The position numbers and the translations under genes are program-made. A stretch of DNA of 64,000 nucleotides, from contig NZ_FWYB01000017.1 in assembly GCF_900176505.1 (NCBI RefSeq), positions 1 through 64,000 on the forward strand, given 5' to 3'. Origin of the DNA: Pedobacter nyackensis. GTDB taxonomy: Bacteria > Bacteroidota > Bacteroidia > Sphingobacteriales > Sphingobacteriaceae. Under the pieces are notes generated by a model. The model saw only the letters and a list, made by a program, of their open reading frames with translations, made no database searches and was not told where the DNA came from. This document shows positions 35,115 through 44,186 of the stretch, one piece after another; positions within the stretch are counted from its first letter, which is position 1, and each line of letters begins with the position of its first letter.

Positions 35115-35343
35115 TAATCGTTACAGTTTCGTTTACATTCAGCATTTTCGCCATCTCCAGATTATCAATCTCAATATCAAACTCTTCTTCAACATCTAGG
35201 ATCACATCTACCAGGTTGGCCGAATTGATCTTAAGGTCATTGATGAAATCTGTTGTTTGATTGATCTTTGCTAAAGCCTCTTTGTCGTGGGTGTATGGAG
35301 CAACAATTTCTTTCAGTTTTGCTATGAGTTTTTCTCTATCCAT
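35080..35343 (-). CDS. Acyl carrier protein
   Basis: An 87-residue acidic carrier protein from ATG 35343 (MDREKLIAKLKEIVAPYT), which overlaps the ketosynthase stop by 8 bp. An ATG at 35373 would add ten residues without family support. The phosphopantetheine site is the serine of LKINSANLVDVILDVEEEF. The residue before it is Asn instead of the usual Asp, so this is a divergent, operon-specific carrier rather than the housekeeping AcpP. It probably holds acyl intermediates made by the neighbouring ketosynthase and dehydratase. Confidence 0.9.
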   Translation of the reverse strand: MDREKLIAKLKEIVAPYTHDKEALAKINQTTDFINDLKINSANLVDVILDVEEEFDIEIDNLEMAKMLNVNETVTIIESKLKALDRE

Positions 35344-36613
35344 TGTAGTACTTTTTAAAGATAATGCAGGCATTCACATCACCAAACCCAAAACTTGCCT
35401 TAGCTAATATATCAATGTTTTGATGAATTATTTGCTTTGTTATTTTATTTTTATTTACCAGTTCAGCTATTTCCGGGTGGAGATCTTCGCAGTTTACCGA
35501 AGGGAAGATAAAACCTTGCTGTAATTGTAGTACTGATGCTACACATTCGATACTTCCTGCGGCACTTAAACAGTGTCCGGTCATTGATTTTAAGCTGTTT
35601 ATATAGGGGAAGTTCTCGGCTGACCGGTTCAAAGCTATAGCCCAGTTTTGTATTTCCAGTGCGTCTTTTGCTGTTGCTGTGAGGTGGCCATTAATAACAT
35701 TAATATCCCAGGTGTTGATACCCGAGTTTTGTACGGCTGCCTGTATGCAGCGTTGTACGGCAATGGAGTTTGGAGCGGTCATACTACCGCTACCACGTTG
35801 TCCGCCTGAGTTGAGGTGTCCACCCAATATTTCGGCATAGATTTTTGCTCCACGAGCCAGTGCGCTTTCCAGCGACTCAATTACCAATGCAGCTGCACCA
35901 CTTCCGGGCACAAAACCGCTGGCGCTGCTACTCATTGGCCGCGAGCCCTTTTCCGGCTCCTCGTTGTGTTTAAAGGTACATACCTTCATCGCATCGAAGC
36001 CGCCCCAGATATAGGGGCCACTGTCGCTCGTACTCCCTGCAAGCATTCTTTTAGCCTGACCACTTTTAACGCGCTCATAGGCCATTAAAATGCTTTCTGT
36101 GCCCGTTGTACAAGCCGATGAGTTGCTGCTTACCTGGTTGCCTAATCCAAGCTTTCCGCCCAGGTAAGCGCTGATACCGCTGGCCATGGTTTGTATCACC
36201 GCAGTACTGCCCAGTTTACGTACCAGCAACTCATCGACCATATAAATGGCTTCCCTGAATTTATCAATGCCCGATGTGCCTGCGCCAAATATGGTCCCAC
36301 TGTCCCAGTCGGGCTCTTCTTCATTAGCAATGGTTAGCCCGGCATCTTGCCAGGCATCCATACCGGCAATAATGCCATATAGAATGCCAGTGCTATTAAA
36401 GTTTCTCCGTTCTAAATCAGTGAGGTACTGGGCAATCAGTTCATCAGATAATTCCGGCTTTCCGGCAATCTGACAGGAAAATTGTAGTCTTTCCAACTCC
36501 GGATCGTGTTTGATGCCAGAAACACCATTTTTAATGGCCTCCGTAAATGCAGTTAGTCCAACTCCATTTGGTGCAACAACACCCATTCCGGTTATGACTA
36601 CACGTTTATCCAT
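35336..36613 (-). CDS. Beta-ketoacyl-ACP synthase (KAS II type) of the polyketide operon
   Basis: A 425-residue thiolase-fold condensing enzyme. The triad is complete: Cys168 in SNSSACTTGTES, His310 in INGHLTATAKDALE and His347 in KSMTGHCLSAAG. The NGHLTAT motif departs from the normal NAHGTST, and overall similarity to the window's other KAS (714-1964) is limited, so it is a specialised paralogue. It overlaps the dehydratase gene upstream and the acyl carrier gene downstream by 8 bp each. It would elongate the acyl starter on the dedicated carrier protein. Confidence 0.93.
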   Translation of the reverse strand: MDKRVVITGMGVVAPNGVGLTAFTEAIKNGVSGIKHDPELERLQFSCQIAGKPELSDELIAQYLTDLERRNFNSTGILYGIIAGMDAWQDAGLTIANEEEPDWDSGTIFGAGTSGIDKFREAIYMVDELLVRKLGSTAVIQTMASGISAYLGGKLGLGNQVSSNSSACTTGTESILMAYERVKSGQAKRMLAGSTSDSGPYIWGGFDAMKVCTFKHNEEPEKGSRPMSSSASGFVPGSGAAALVIESLESALARGAKIYAEILGGHLNSGGQRGSGSMTAPNSIAVQRCIQAAVQNSGINTWDINVINGHLTATAKDALEIQNWAIALNRSAENFPYINSLKSMTGHCLSAAGSIECVASVLQLQQGFIFPSVNCEDLHPEIAELVNKNKITKQIIHQNIDILAKASFGFGDVNACIIFKKYYNG

Positions 36614-37052
36614 TCATTTTGTTGGTTACCATACCGGCAATGGTACCTTTGCAAACTACCTCTCCGGCAGCATTGGTCATCTGTACAGTACAGTTTAGTT
36701 TTTTAAACCTGAAATATACTTTTTGAGCAGTTACCGTTACTTTTTCTCCCGGAAAAACAGGTTTCATAAAGTCGATAGCTGTAGATGTTAGCATAACGTG
36801 ACCAGGCATTCCACCTTCAGCATTTCCAGATAAGTAAATACCCAGGCAAACCAGTCCGATTTGTGCCATGGTTTCTGTTAAAATTACCCCTGGTGTAACC
36901 GGATGATCTTTAAAGTGACCTTTATAGAAGTCTAGTTCCGGATCAAAGGTGTAAGAACCTTTAACGCCGTTTTCATCAATTTCATCCAGTTCGTCGACAA
37001 ATAAAAATGGTTTCGTGTAAGGTAAATGGGATAAGATATCTGCTTTTTTCAT
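36606..37052 (-). CDS. FabZ-like 3-hydroxyacyl-ACP dehydratase (hotdog fold)
   Basis: A 148-residue hotdog protein. His46 (in KGHFKDHPVTPGV) and Glu60 (in ILTETMAQIG) match the His/Glu catalytic pair of FabZ. The motif HFxxxPxxPGVxxxExMAQ is intact, and length is normal for FabZ. In the operon it would dehydrate 3-hydroxyacyl intermediates on the adjacent carrier protein. No ketoreductase is encoded in the cluster, so that step would need FabG from primary metabolism. It starts 21 bp after the type III synthase and overlaps the ketosynthase by 8 bp. Confidence 0.9.
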   Translation of the reverse strand: MKKADILSHLPYTKPFLFVDELDEIDENGVKGSYTFDPELDFYKGHFKDHPVTPGVILTETMAQIGLVCLGIYLSGNAEGGMPGHVMLTSTAIDFMKPVFPGEKVTVTAQKVYFRFKKLNCTVQMTNAAGEVVCKGTIAGMVTNKMNG

Positions 37053-37073
37053 GTTGTATTTTTTAATTGTTGT

Positions 37074-38126
37074 TTACCATTTTAAAAGAATTCTTTGTGC
37101 CGAGAAGCCTGGTCCGAAACTTAGCATCAGGCCTAGCTCTCCGCTTCGAATTGGCTTTGCCATATAGCGTTCCAGCACATAAAGTACGGTGGCGCTCGAC
37201 ATGTTTCCGTATTCTCTTAAAATGTTTTTAGTCTCATTTATATTTTTGCCTAAATTACCAAATAAGGCTTCAACTGTTTCAATAATTTTTTTTCCTCCCG
37301 GATGAAAGATCAGATGATCTATCTCTTCAATTGTGTATCCGTTTTTTTTCAGAAAAGGGTGTATGATATCAGGGAAATGCTGTTCTATGTTTTCTGGGAC
37401 GGAGATATCAAGTACCATTTTTAAGCCCTTGTTGGTCAGGTTAAAACCCATCATGGGAATGGCATCATAAAAGTGATACATCTCTTCGGCAATCATTTCC
37501 GGGCCTTCTTCTCCTTCTAAAGAAGAGAGGAGAACACATGCTGCCCCATCTCCAAAAATGGCCGCACTAACGATATTGGTCATCGAATAATCGTCGAGCT
37601 GAAAGGTTGCTGTTGGTGATTCCACAGCTATTACGGCAGCGCGTTTGCCTGGATTTGCTTTTAAAAAGTTCTTCGCGTAGATCATTCCTGATATTCCGGC
37701 GGCACAGCCCATCTCTGTTACCGGAAGGCGTACGATATCCTGTCGCAGGTTTAATGCATTGATTAGGTAGGCATCCATGGATGGAATCATGATTCCTGTG
37801 CAACTTACCGTAATGAGGTAATCCAGATCTTGCGGTTTCCAGTCTGCTTTTTCCAGGGCGAGTCGTAAACATTCGGTACCTAATTTTATGCCTTCCCTGA
37901 TGTAGATGTTGTTTTTTTCTTCAAATGAGCTTCGGTTAAACACTTCTTCTGGCGACATAATTGAGTACCTTTTATCAACCGCTGCCTGTTCAAATATGAG
38001 TTTCACCTTTTTTATAAACCGCGGTTCCTGATCCTCTAGCCAAACATCCAGAAAGGGGAGAATCTCGGCTGTGGGCCTCGAATATTGTGGTTCAAGCCTG
38101 GTAACTGTTTTAATTTTTACGCTCAT
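37074..38126 (-). CDS. Type III polyketide synthase (chalcone/alkylresorcinol synthase family)
   Basis: A 350-residue homodimeric condensing enzyme. The Cys-His-Asn triad is complete: Cys141 in VTEMGCAAGISG, His275 in LIFHPGGKK and Asn308 in EYGNMSSAT. The GFGPG-like loop appears as SFGPGFSAQ near the end. The enzyme extends an acyl starter with malonyl-CoA and cyclises it to a pyrone or resorcinol. The operon carries its own acyl carrier, ketosynthase and dehydratase, so a long acyl starter is likely. The start overlaps the methyltransferase stop (ATGA). The product cannot be predicted. Confidence 0.95.
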   Translation of the reverse strand: MSVKIKTVTRLEPQYSRPTAEILPFLDVWLEDQEPRFIKKVKLIFEQAAVDKRYSIMSPEEVFNRSSFEEKNNIYIREGIKLGTECLRLALEKADWKPQDLDYLITVSCTGIMIPSMDAYLINALNLRQDIVRLPVTEMGCAAGISGMIYAKNFLKANPGKRAAVIAVESPTATFQLDDYSMTNIVSAAIFGDGAACVLLSSLEGEEGPEMIAEEMYHFYDAIPMMGFNLTNKGLKMVLDISVPENIEQHFPDIIHPFLKKNGYTIEEIDHLIFHPGGKKIIETVEALFGNLGKNINETKNILREYGNMSSATVLYVLERYMAKPIRSGELGLMLSFGPGFSAQRILLKW

Positions 38127-38839
38127 ATCGTATTAATTATCCATTGGTATCGGAAGGCCCATTTCCATTTCAGGAGATAAGAATTAATGTTCAGTTCCTG
38201 TGATAAAGTCTCAAGTTCAGATTTTTTAAAGCCTCTTAAAATGGAAACCAATCCGTCTTCCCTTGACATATGGTTAAGTCTGAAAACAAAGCATAAGGCT
38301 AAAAATAGATAACAGGCTAGTGCGCTTCTGTGTAGGTCATTAACTACGATACCTAATGCCGACTGTTTTTTAAAACCATTCATAAGCGTTCTGATCTCAT
38401 CATCCCTAAAATGATGTAATGTCAATGTACAGAGAATAACATCGTAAATCTCATCTTGTTTAATTTCTTCGAAAATATCTACACATCTGTAGCTAATATT
38501 GGCGTATGCAGTTGATAATTGCTGTGCGTGTTTAACTGTAAATTTGTTGGCATCAATGCCAATCAACTTGAAATCCAATTGGTTTTTTAAGGCATAGTCG
38601 GCCAGCACGCGTAGCATATCGCCATTACCACAACCTACATCTAAAATGGTTATAGTTGTATGCCCATGTGCTTTTGCTTTCAGTAGCCATTTTAATCCCT
38701 GAAGCGTAACTTTATTGCCTCCTAATAACCTGTTGATATGTGCGATTTTATCAAGTGCGTCCCTTAATATTTCTCCTTCTAAATTGAAGTCGTCCATAAT
38801 TTCCGGTGCATCGCTTCTTTTGCTGGTGTCTATTCGCAT
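38123..38839 (-). CDS. SAM-dependent methyltransferase
   Basis: A 238-residue class I methyltransferase. Motif I is ILDVGCGNGDMLRVLA near residue 80. GIDANKFTVKHA follows as the SAM-ribose acidic loop, and a VILCTLTLHHFRDDE segment matches motif IV. The C-terminal part is hydrophobic (SALACYLFLALCFVFRL), suggesting a membrane or lipid-like substrate. It sits between the FAD enzyme (10-bp overlap) and the type III synthase (4-bp overlap) and would methylate the cyclised polyketide. This matches the synthase/methyltransferase/flavoprotein set of phenolic-lipid operons in actinomycetes (srsABC). Confidence 0.9.
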   Translation of the reverse strand: MRIDTSKRSDAPEIMDDFNLEGEILRDALDKIAHINRLLGGNKVTLQGLKWLLKAKAHGHTTITILDVGCGNGDMLRVLADYALKNQLDFKLIGIDANKFTVKHAQQLSTAYANISYRCVDIFEEIKQDEIYDVILCTLTLHHFRDDEIRTLMNGFKKQSALGIVVNDLHRSALACYLFLALCFVFRLNHMSREDGLVSILRGFKKSELETLSQELNINSYLLKWKWAFRYQWIINTI

Positions 38840-39966
38840 ACAATGGGTTTTCCGTGGGTCATTTTAACAATTAGTGGCAGTACCGATGGGAAAGTAATTA
38901 ACAGCTGCTGCATTGGTTTGAATAATCTGTCTTTTCTGATCAATCGGGATAAGAAGTTGCCCATCAGCAGACGGGTTTTAAAAATGCTATTCCATCTTTT
39001 TATATATTCCTGTTCTAATAGATTTCTGGAGGCAATACCCCCGTTTAAGTACGTTATGATGAGTTCTGCACAAATTTTGGCACTGTGGATGGCCATAGCC
39101 ATTCCATTGCCGCATAGCGGATGAATCAGACCTGCGGTATCACCAATCATTAAGATATGATCTTGTACCGCCTCTTTTTTTTCAAAAGAGATTTGACTGA
39201 TGGTTAAGGGCTGTTCAAAAAGCATGGTGCTGTGCTCCAGGATACTTTCCAGTTCTGGGTTTTTGCAGAGCACATTTTTCTGAAAGTCATTGATATGTTT
39301 ATGCGCTTTAAAGCTTTCGTAATCTGCCAGGTAACAAATATTGATATGGTCGTTTTCTACTTTTGATACGCCGCAATATCCGCCTTTAAAACTGTGGAGG
39401 GCTACCAGATCGTCTGGAAAATTACCGTTGTAATGTGCTTTTACAGCTAGCCATGGTGATTTTTTTAAAATAAAGGGACGAGACAGTTTCTGGTCTATGG
39501 CCGATCTTTTTCCATAAGCGCCTATGACTAAATGGCTATTTAATATGCCGTGCTTGTCGGTGCTTAGCTCAAAGTTGTTGTCTTTAAATTGGATGCTTGT
39601 AACGCGGTCGGTAATGATAACGCAGCCCTTTTGTAGTGCCTTTTGGTAAAGGAAATGATCCAAAGTAAAGCGGCTTAAACCAAAGCCCCCAAGTGGTAAA
39701 TCGCAGTTGATACTTTTTCCAGTACTGGATGAGACTGTCAGTTTTTTTATAATGCTTGGGCTAAGCGACAGTGGATCTGCATCCAGCCATTGCAAATAAG
39801 GGAGTACCTCATTTGATAGATACTCACCGCAGACCTTATGGTGTGGATAGGTACTTTTTTCTATTAACGTGACTTCTAAATTTGCTTTTCGTAAATGGAG
39901 TGCAGCTGATAATCCGGCTAAGCCGCCACCAACAATAACGATACTGCGTTTAGATTCTGTAGCCAT
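38830..39966 (-). CDS. FAD-dependent oxidoreductase (geranylgeranyl reductase/hydroxylase-like)
   Basis: A 378-residue flavoprotein. The N-terminal dinucleotide motif is IVGGGLAGLSAALHLRKAN with ribose-binding Glu in VTLIEKSTYP. GDTAGLIHPLCGNGMAMAIHSA near residue 290 contacts FAD. It belongs to the same superfamily as geranylgeranyl reductases and aromatic ring hydroxylases. First gene of a seven-gene minus-strand operon; it overlaps the methyltransferase gene by 10 bp. It would oxidise the methylated polyketide, for example to a hydroquinone or quinone. No signal peptide is present. Confidence 0.9.
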   Translation of the reverse strand: MATESKRSIVIVGGGLAGLSAALHLRKANLEVTLIEKSTYPHHKVCGEYLSNEVLPYLQWLDADPLSLSPSIIKKLTVSSSTGKSINCDLPLGGFGLSRFTLDHFLYQKALQKGCVIITDRVTSIQFKDNNFELSTDKHGILNSHLVIGAYGKRSAIDQKLSRPFILKKSPWLAVKAHYNGNFPDDLVALHSFKGGYCGVSKVENDHINICYLADYESFKAHKHINDFQKNVLCKNPELESILEHSTMLFEQPLTISQISFEKKEAVQDHILMIGDTAGLIHPLCGNGMAMAIHSAKICAELIITYLNGGIASRNLLEQEYIKRWNSIFKTRLLMGNFLSRLIRKDRLFKPMQQLLITFPSVLPLIVKMTHGKPIVCE

Positions 39967-40052
39967 TGATTTAAGCCTTGTGTAATAAATATACGTAAAT
40001 CGAAGGGGAAATCGATTAATTGGGTGTTAATGGTTGTTGGAATAAAATGGCC

Positions 40053-41033
40053 TTAAAAATCATAACACCTCTGTTGTCGGTTTTTTCTGGCTTCTTTGCG
40101 ATTGATGTAAAAACCTGCGGAGATTTCATGACTACCGTAGTTGTAATTGCGGAGTTTATTGAGAGCGTAATCATAAGAATATCCGATTCTTATGTTTTGC
40201 GTAGCAAAGACCTCAAATATGGCGCCTATAGCGTTCTGTCTAGAGGAGTTGCTTTGTTGGTAATCCTTTTTGTAAAAATCGAAGGAAGTACGATAGAAAA
40301 CACCTATCGAGATGCTTTTTTTTAAGAGCACAAAAGCATTTAAATCTAATGAAGAAGGTCCCTTGGTATCATCTTTAATTAAAATTACGGGTTTAATTTG
40401 CATGTCTTCATTCAAAGGGAATAAGGCACCGGCAGTAAAATAAAAGTGGGGTTGTGGAACTGGTACTAGTCTCGACTCGGTATTCTTTTTTGACATATAT
40501 TTCGCCAACACATTGGTTGCGGAGAAACCGACAAAATAGTTTTTATTTGCATAGTAGACGCCAAAACGAGCATCGGGGAGCGTATTGGTTTGTGAACCTT
40601 GTGGGATCAGTTCATCGCCCGGTGTGTAGTTATCTAATTTATTGCCATCAAGCCCCAGTTGCATTATACCCGCTGCTATCCCAAAAGCGAGTTGTGAGGA
40701 TTCATCACCCATTCTAATGCGGTAGGCATAATTTGCATACGCAGTAAGGTAGCTTTGTGCGCCTAGCTGATCATTTGAAAGGATTATTCCTAAACCAACA
40801 TTCCCGTCGTTAAATGCTCCATCTGCTGCAATAGAAAAGCTTTTTGGCGCGCCTTTAATGCCTTCCCATTGTGATCGGTAGAAAGACTGTATATAGATAT
40901 CGTCCTTATAACCAGCGTATGCCGGATTGATATGGATGGCATTAAACAGGTACTGGGTAAATTGGCTGTCTTGTTGTGCTTTGACGCCGGATATCATACC
41001 TGTTATGAAAATTGTGAGTATAAATTTCTTCAT
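40053..41033 (-). CDS. PorP/SprF-family type IX secretion outer-membrane protein
   Basis: A 326-residue outer-membrane beta-barrel with a signal peptide (about 1-19) and the family signature QFTQYLFNAIHINPAYAGYKD. The barrel is of the PorP/SprF type; the C-terminus SHEISAGFYINRKEAR is unusually basic. In Flavobacterium johnsoniae, SprF-like proteins are needed to secrete and anchor the type-B CTD protein encoded next to them. Here the next gene upstream, ending 1 bp away, encodes such a protein. This gene is last in a four-gene unit with three exported surface proteins. Confidence 0.92.
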   Translation of the reverse strand: MKKFILTIFITGMISGVKAQQDSQFTQYLFNAIHINPAYAGYKDDIYIQSFYRSQWEGIKGAPKSFSIAADGAFNDGNVGLGIILSNDQLGAQSYLTAYANYAYRIRMGDESSQLAFGIAAGIMQLGLDGNKLDNYTPGDELIPQGSQTNTLPDARFGVYYANKNYFVGFSATNVLAKYMSKKNTESRLVPVPQPHFYFTAGALFPLNEDMQIKPVILIKDDTKGPSSLDLNAFVLLKKSISIGVFYRTSFDFYKKDYQQSNSSRQNAIGAIFEVFATQNIRIGYSYDYALNKLRNYNYGSHEISAGFYINRKEARKNRQQRCYDF

Positions 41034-41034
41034 A

Positions 41035-41991
41035 TTATTTGCTGCGGAGTATGGTTAGAAATCCTTTATAAACTTCCCATTTGTTTGCTGCAGTTTTTAC
41101 TTTCAGCAGGTAGTAATAAGTCCCTTCACTAAGCCCTGTGGCTCCCCAGTCGTTTCTATAACTTTTCTTGTCATAGACAGTTCCTCCCCAGCGGTTTACG
41201 ATGGTCAATTCATTCGCTTCATACAGTTCCAGTCCTGGTATTTCGAAGGTGTCGTTTAGCCCATCGCCATTAGGTGTAAAAACATTGGGGATGATTATTC
41301 CTGCTATTGATTTACTATCTATAGCCGTATTGTTGTTTTTATCCGGGTCTGTTTCGAGTGCGGTAACGGTAGCTGTATTTCTAATGATACCAGCTTTAAT
41401 GGCTTTTACTTTGATTTTTAAAGCAGTAGTTTCTCCGTTATTGAGTTTGTCAATTTCCCATAAAATGGTTTTACTACCCTGGTTGTAGCTGGCGAAGCCT
41501 AAATTGGGAGTAATTAATTGTTCGAAGTTTAGCTCTTCAGGAAGTATATCCTGGACTTTAATCATGGTGGCATTACTTGCACCGTTGTTTTTTACGCGTA
41601 TCAGGTATTCAAAAGTTTCGTTGATGGCTACTGATCTCGATTCTGAATTTTTATTGATTATCAGATCAGCCGTAAGTATTGTCGTTGGTCCTGTACTTAC
41701 GATTAAAGCAGCTGATATGTCGGATGCACATCCTTCAGTATTAAATGAGATAACGGTATAAATGCCTGGTAGCAAAATGTTGTATTCTGCTGATGTGGCA
41801 CCTGTAATGGCGGTGCCGTCTTTTATCCATTGATAAGTTGTTGCGTTAACAGAACTGGCTTTGGCCTTAAGTGATCCCCCGGGCTGAAGGATTACTGTCT
41901 GGCTAGAACCATTAGCTTGCGCAAAGCCTGCCGTTGCGCTAAGCAACAGCAAACTCGACACAAAACTTATTTTTCTGTTAAACATGAACAA
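41035..41991 (-). CDS. Secreted protein with DUF11-like domain and gliding-motility (type-B) C-terminal sorting domain
   Basis: A 318-residue exported protein. Signal peptide about 1-25 (ends AGFAQ). An Ig-like domain follows (about 28-105), then a DUF11-type repeat (about 110-225, with VKNNGASNATMIKVQDILPE). The C-terminal type-B CTD contains NVFTPNGDGLNDTFEIPG and GGTVYDKKSYRNDW and ends YKGFLTILRSK. The CTD marks it as a substrate of the type IX system, with anchoring or assembly through the PorP/SprF protein downstream. It probably forms part of a surface adhesion or gliding structure. Confidence 0.92.
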   Translation of the reverse strand: MFMFNRKISFVSSLLLLSATAGFAQANGSSQTVILQPGGSLKAKASSVNATTYQWIKDGTAITGATSAEYNILLPGIYTVISFNTEGCASDISAALIVSTGPTTILTADLIINKNSESRSVAINETFEYLIRVKNNGASNATMIKVQDILPEELNFEQLITPNLGFASYNQGSKTILWEIDKLNNGETTALKIKVKAIKAGIIRNTATVTALETDPDKNNNTAIDSKSIAGIIIPNVFTPNGDGLNDTFEIPGLELYEANELTIVNRWGGTVYDKKSYRNDWGATGLSEGTYYYLLKVKTAANKWEVYKGFLTILRSK

Positions 41992-42009
41992 TCTCAGATA
42001 AGATCTTAA

Positions 42010-42744
42010 CTAGTTCGAAGCAATTCCAATTGTAGGTCTGCCCGGAGCCGCGGTTATTACTACAGTTTTCTTAGTAGATTCTGTTGCCCCACAGTCTTTA
42101 ATTTTATAGGTAGCTTTTACATAATAGTCAAGTGAACCTACAGTTGTTCCTGTTGATACAGTATAGCTATTGGTCGTATTACCTAGAGATACTTCTGGGT
42201 CAGTCGATTTTTTAGAAAACCATTGGTAGTTTACTGCAAATGTTTGCGTTACACCTGTTCCAGAAGCATTTGAAGCGGTAAGAACCATGTCTTCCGAAGC
42301 ATTTGTACAGGCAGCAAGGTCTCCCGTATTTGAAAGGGTTACAATAGGAGTTGGTAATACATACACCAATTGTTCGAAGATCTCAGAACATTGGGTTGTG
42401 GTATTTGTTGCTCTCAGTTTATATATATAATATCCAGCGGCTGTTAAATTTGAAGCAGGATCAACTAATGTTCCTGTGTTAGCAGGTAGGTTGTCTCCCG
42501 CAAGTGCTGTTACGCCATCTGTTGATTTATGTCTGGTTAGCCAAACATAATCTGTTCCGGCATCTGTATTTGATAAGGTGAGATCAACACTTTTTCCCAT
42601 GCAAATCACCTGATTTAAGTTTGACATGTTCGCATTGGCGAAATCACCTATTGCCGTGATGTCTGTTTGAGCCGAAGCTTGAGAAAATACCCCTGTAATG
42701 ATGCAGATTAATGCTGTTTTGAGAATTGTAGATTTTGTTTTCAT
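42010..42744 (-). CDS. Secreted Ig-like domain protein ending in a short PxxPxIxIxSN terminus
   Basis: A 244-residue protein with a signal peptide (about 1-25, ends ASAQ). Two Ig-like beta domains follow, at about 35-130 and 130-228. It ends abruptly in APGRPTIGIASN, without a recognised type-A or type-B C-terminal sorting domain. The neighbouring 468-residue protein ends in PSHPLVNVNSN, a similar pattern (P..P..(I/V)..SN). It lies between that protein (35 bp away) and the type-B CTD protein (18 bp away), probably in one transcript. Confidence 0.82.
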   Translation of the reverse strand: MKTKSTILKTALICIITGVFSQASAQTDITAIGDFANANMSNLNQVICMGKSVDLTLSNTDAGTDYVWLTRHKSTDGVTALAGDNLPANTGTLVDPASNLTAAGYYIYKLRATNTTTQCSEIFEQLVYVLPTPIVTLSNTGDLAACTNASEDMVLTASNASGTGVTQTFAVNYQWFSKKSTDPEVSLGNTTNSYTVSTGTTVGSLDYYVKATYKIKDCGATESTKKTVVITAAPGRPTIGIASN

Positions 42745-42779
42745 GTTATTTGGATTTGTTTTTGAAATCGATTTATTGT

Positions 42780-44186
42780 CTAGTTTGAATTAACATTTAC
42801 TAATGGATGAGAGGGAATAGGGTAAATACTTACTATTACCTCATTGCTTTCTGATGAACAGACAACTCCATTAAGTGTAGCCGTTGCTATTCTTTTGTAA
42901 TAGGTTTTCTGGGTAAGGTTGACGTTCTCTGTATAGGTGAGGCTTGTAGCACCATTTATATTGGTATAATTGGTGTTGTCAACTGATGACTTTTGCCATT
43001 GATAGGTAACGTTGTTACCTGTGCCATCTAAAGTGCTGGTGATGACAAGGGGTTTAGTCCCAGAGCAAATTGATTGATTGGTGGCAATTGTACCCCCGGT
43101 AACAGAATTTACGGTAGCAGTTACTTGAGTTCTTGTTGCGCTTGGACATCCAGTAGCGGTAATGATTGATTCTACATAATAGTCTGTTGTTGTAGTTAAA
43201 GCGGGGGTCAAATAACTGGTTCCGGTATTAAAGCTAGTACCTCCCGATGAAGAATTGTACCATTTATAGGTGTAATTAACATCAGGGGAATTAACTGATA
43301 GATTTGTTGTAGTTCCGCTACAGATAGTTGTACTTGTAATATTAGGGATGGAGGGAAGAGGATTTACGGTAATCGTAATTGGAACACGAATGGATGAAAA
43401 GCTAGCGTCGTTAGCTTCGACATAATAGGTATAAGTTGTTTGAGTTGATGGAGTTGGAGGTGTTATACTAGAACCGGTGTGTGATACTGTCCCTCCTGTA
43501 GCCGCACTCCACCATTTGTACGTATAACCTGCTTGTGCATTAGTTACATTAACAGATTGACCACCGCATATAATAGGGGTGCTGAGTATAGGAGGGGCTA
43601 TATAGAAGCCATGAAATACTTGTAAATTTCCTGTTCCTAATATAAGACTTGCATCTATAGTTAATACAACAGAGTTGAAACTCGAATTACCGGCAATTAT
43701 GGCATACTTGGTCGCATCAACATCTGTTAAACCAGACCGGGTAGTGGTTATTGAGGAACCAGAAATGGAAGTCATTGAGCCTGAAGTTGCACCCGAATAA
43801 GCCGAAACACTCCCGCCGCCTCCTAATAATAATCCCAATAGAGAACCGGATAATGTTCCATCGATTTTTACATAAACTTTAGTGTCTTTAGGTAAAGGAC
43901 TAGATGGGTTAGTGGTGTTAAGAAACTTGAGTTGGATAGTTGCATCCGCAGCTCCAAGTGCAGTAGTTACACTTAAATTTGCATAATTGATATCTGGAGC
44001 CCCAGTTGAATTTTCCGGAGTGACAACTGATGAACTAGCTAATGCAACTGCTGATTTTGTCCAACCATATTCATCAGCATATATCCTTTGCCCCTTAACT
44101 TCAAACACACCTCCAACCATTACTAGGAATAGTAATAGAAAGCTGTAAGTGTAGATGTTTTTAAGTCCGTATGAGAGCATTGGCAT
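42780..44186 (-). CDS. Large secreted Ig-like repeat protein, T9SS locus
   Basis: A 468-residue protein with a signal peptide (about 1-33, ends VKGQ). An N-terminal beta-rich domain of about 160 residues is low in complexity and Ser/Thr/Gly-rich. At least three Ig-like repeats follow (about 200-275, 275-365, 365-455), each with an N-terminal ICSG/ICGG motif and linkers such as VTVNPLPSIPNIT. The chain stops at a truncated linker, IYPIPSHPLVNVNSN, where the next repeat would begin. First gene of the four-gene unit that ends with PorP/SprF. An extracellular filament or adhesin role is inference. Confidence 0.85.
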   Translation of the reverse strand: MPMLSYGLKNIYTYSFLLLFLVMVGGVFEVKGQRIYADEYGWTKSAVALASSSVVTPENSTGAPDINYANLSVTTALGAADATIQLKFLNTTNPSSPLPKDTKVYVKIDGTLSGSLLGLLLGGGGSVSAYSGATSGSMTSISGSSITTTRSGLTDVDATKYAIIAGNSSFNSVVLTIDASLILGTGNLQVFHGFYIAPPILSTPIICGGQSVNVTNAQAGYTYKWWSAATGGTVSHTGSSITPPTPSTQTTYTYYVEANDASFSSIRVPITITVNPLPSIPNITSTTICSGTTTNLSVNSPDVNYTYKWYNSSSGGTSFNTGTSYLTPALTTTTDYYVESIITATGCPSATRTQVTATVNSVTGGTIATNQSICSGTKPLVITSTLDGTGNNVTYQWQKSSVDNTNYTNINGATSLTYTENVNLTQKTYYKRIATATLNGVVCSSESNEVIVSIYPIPSHPLVNVNSN

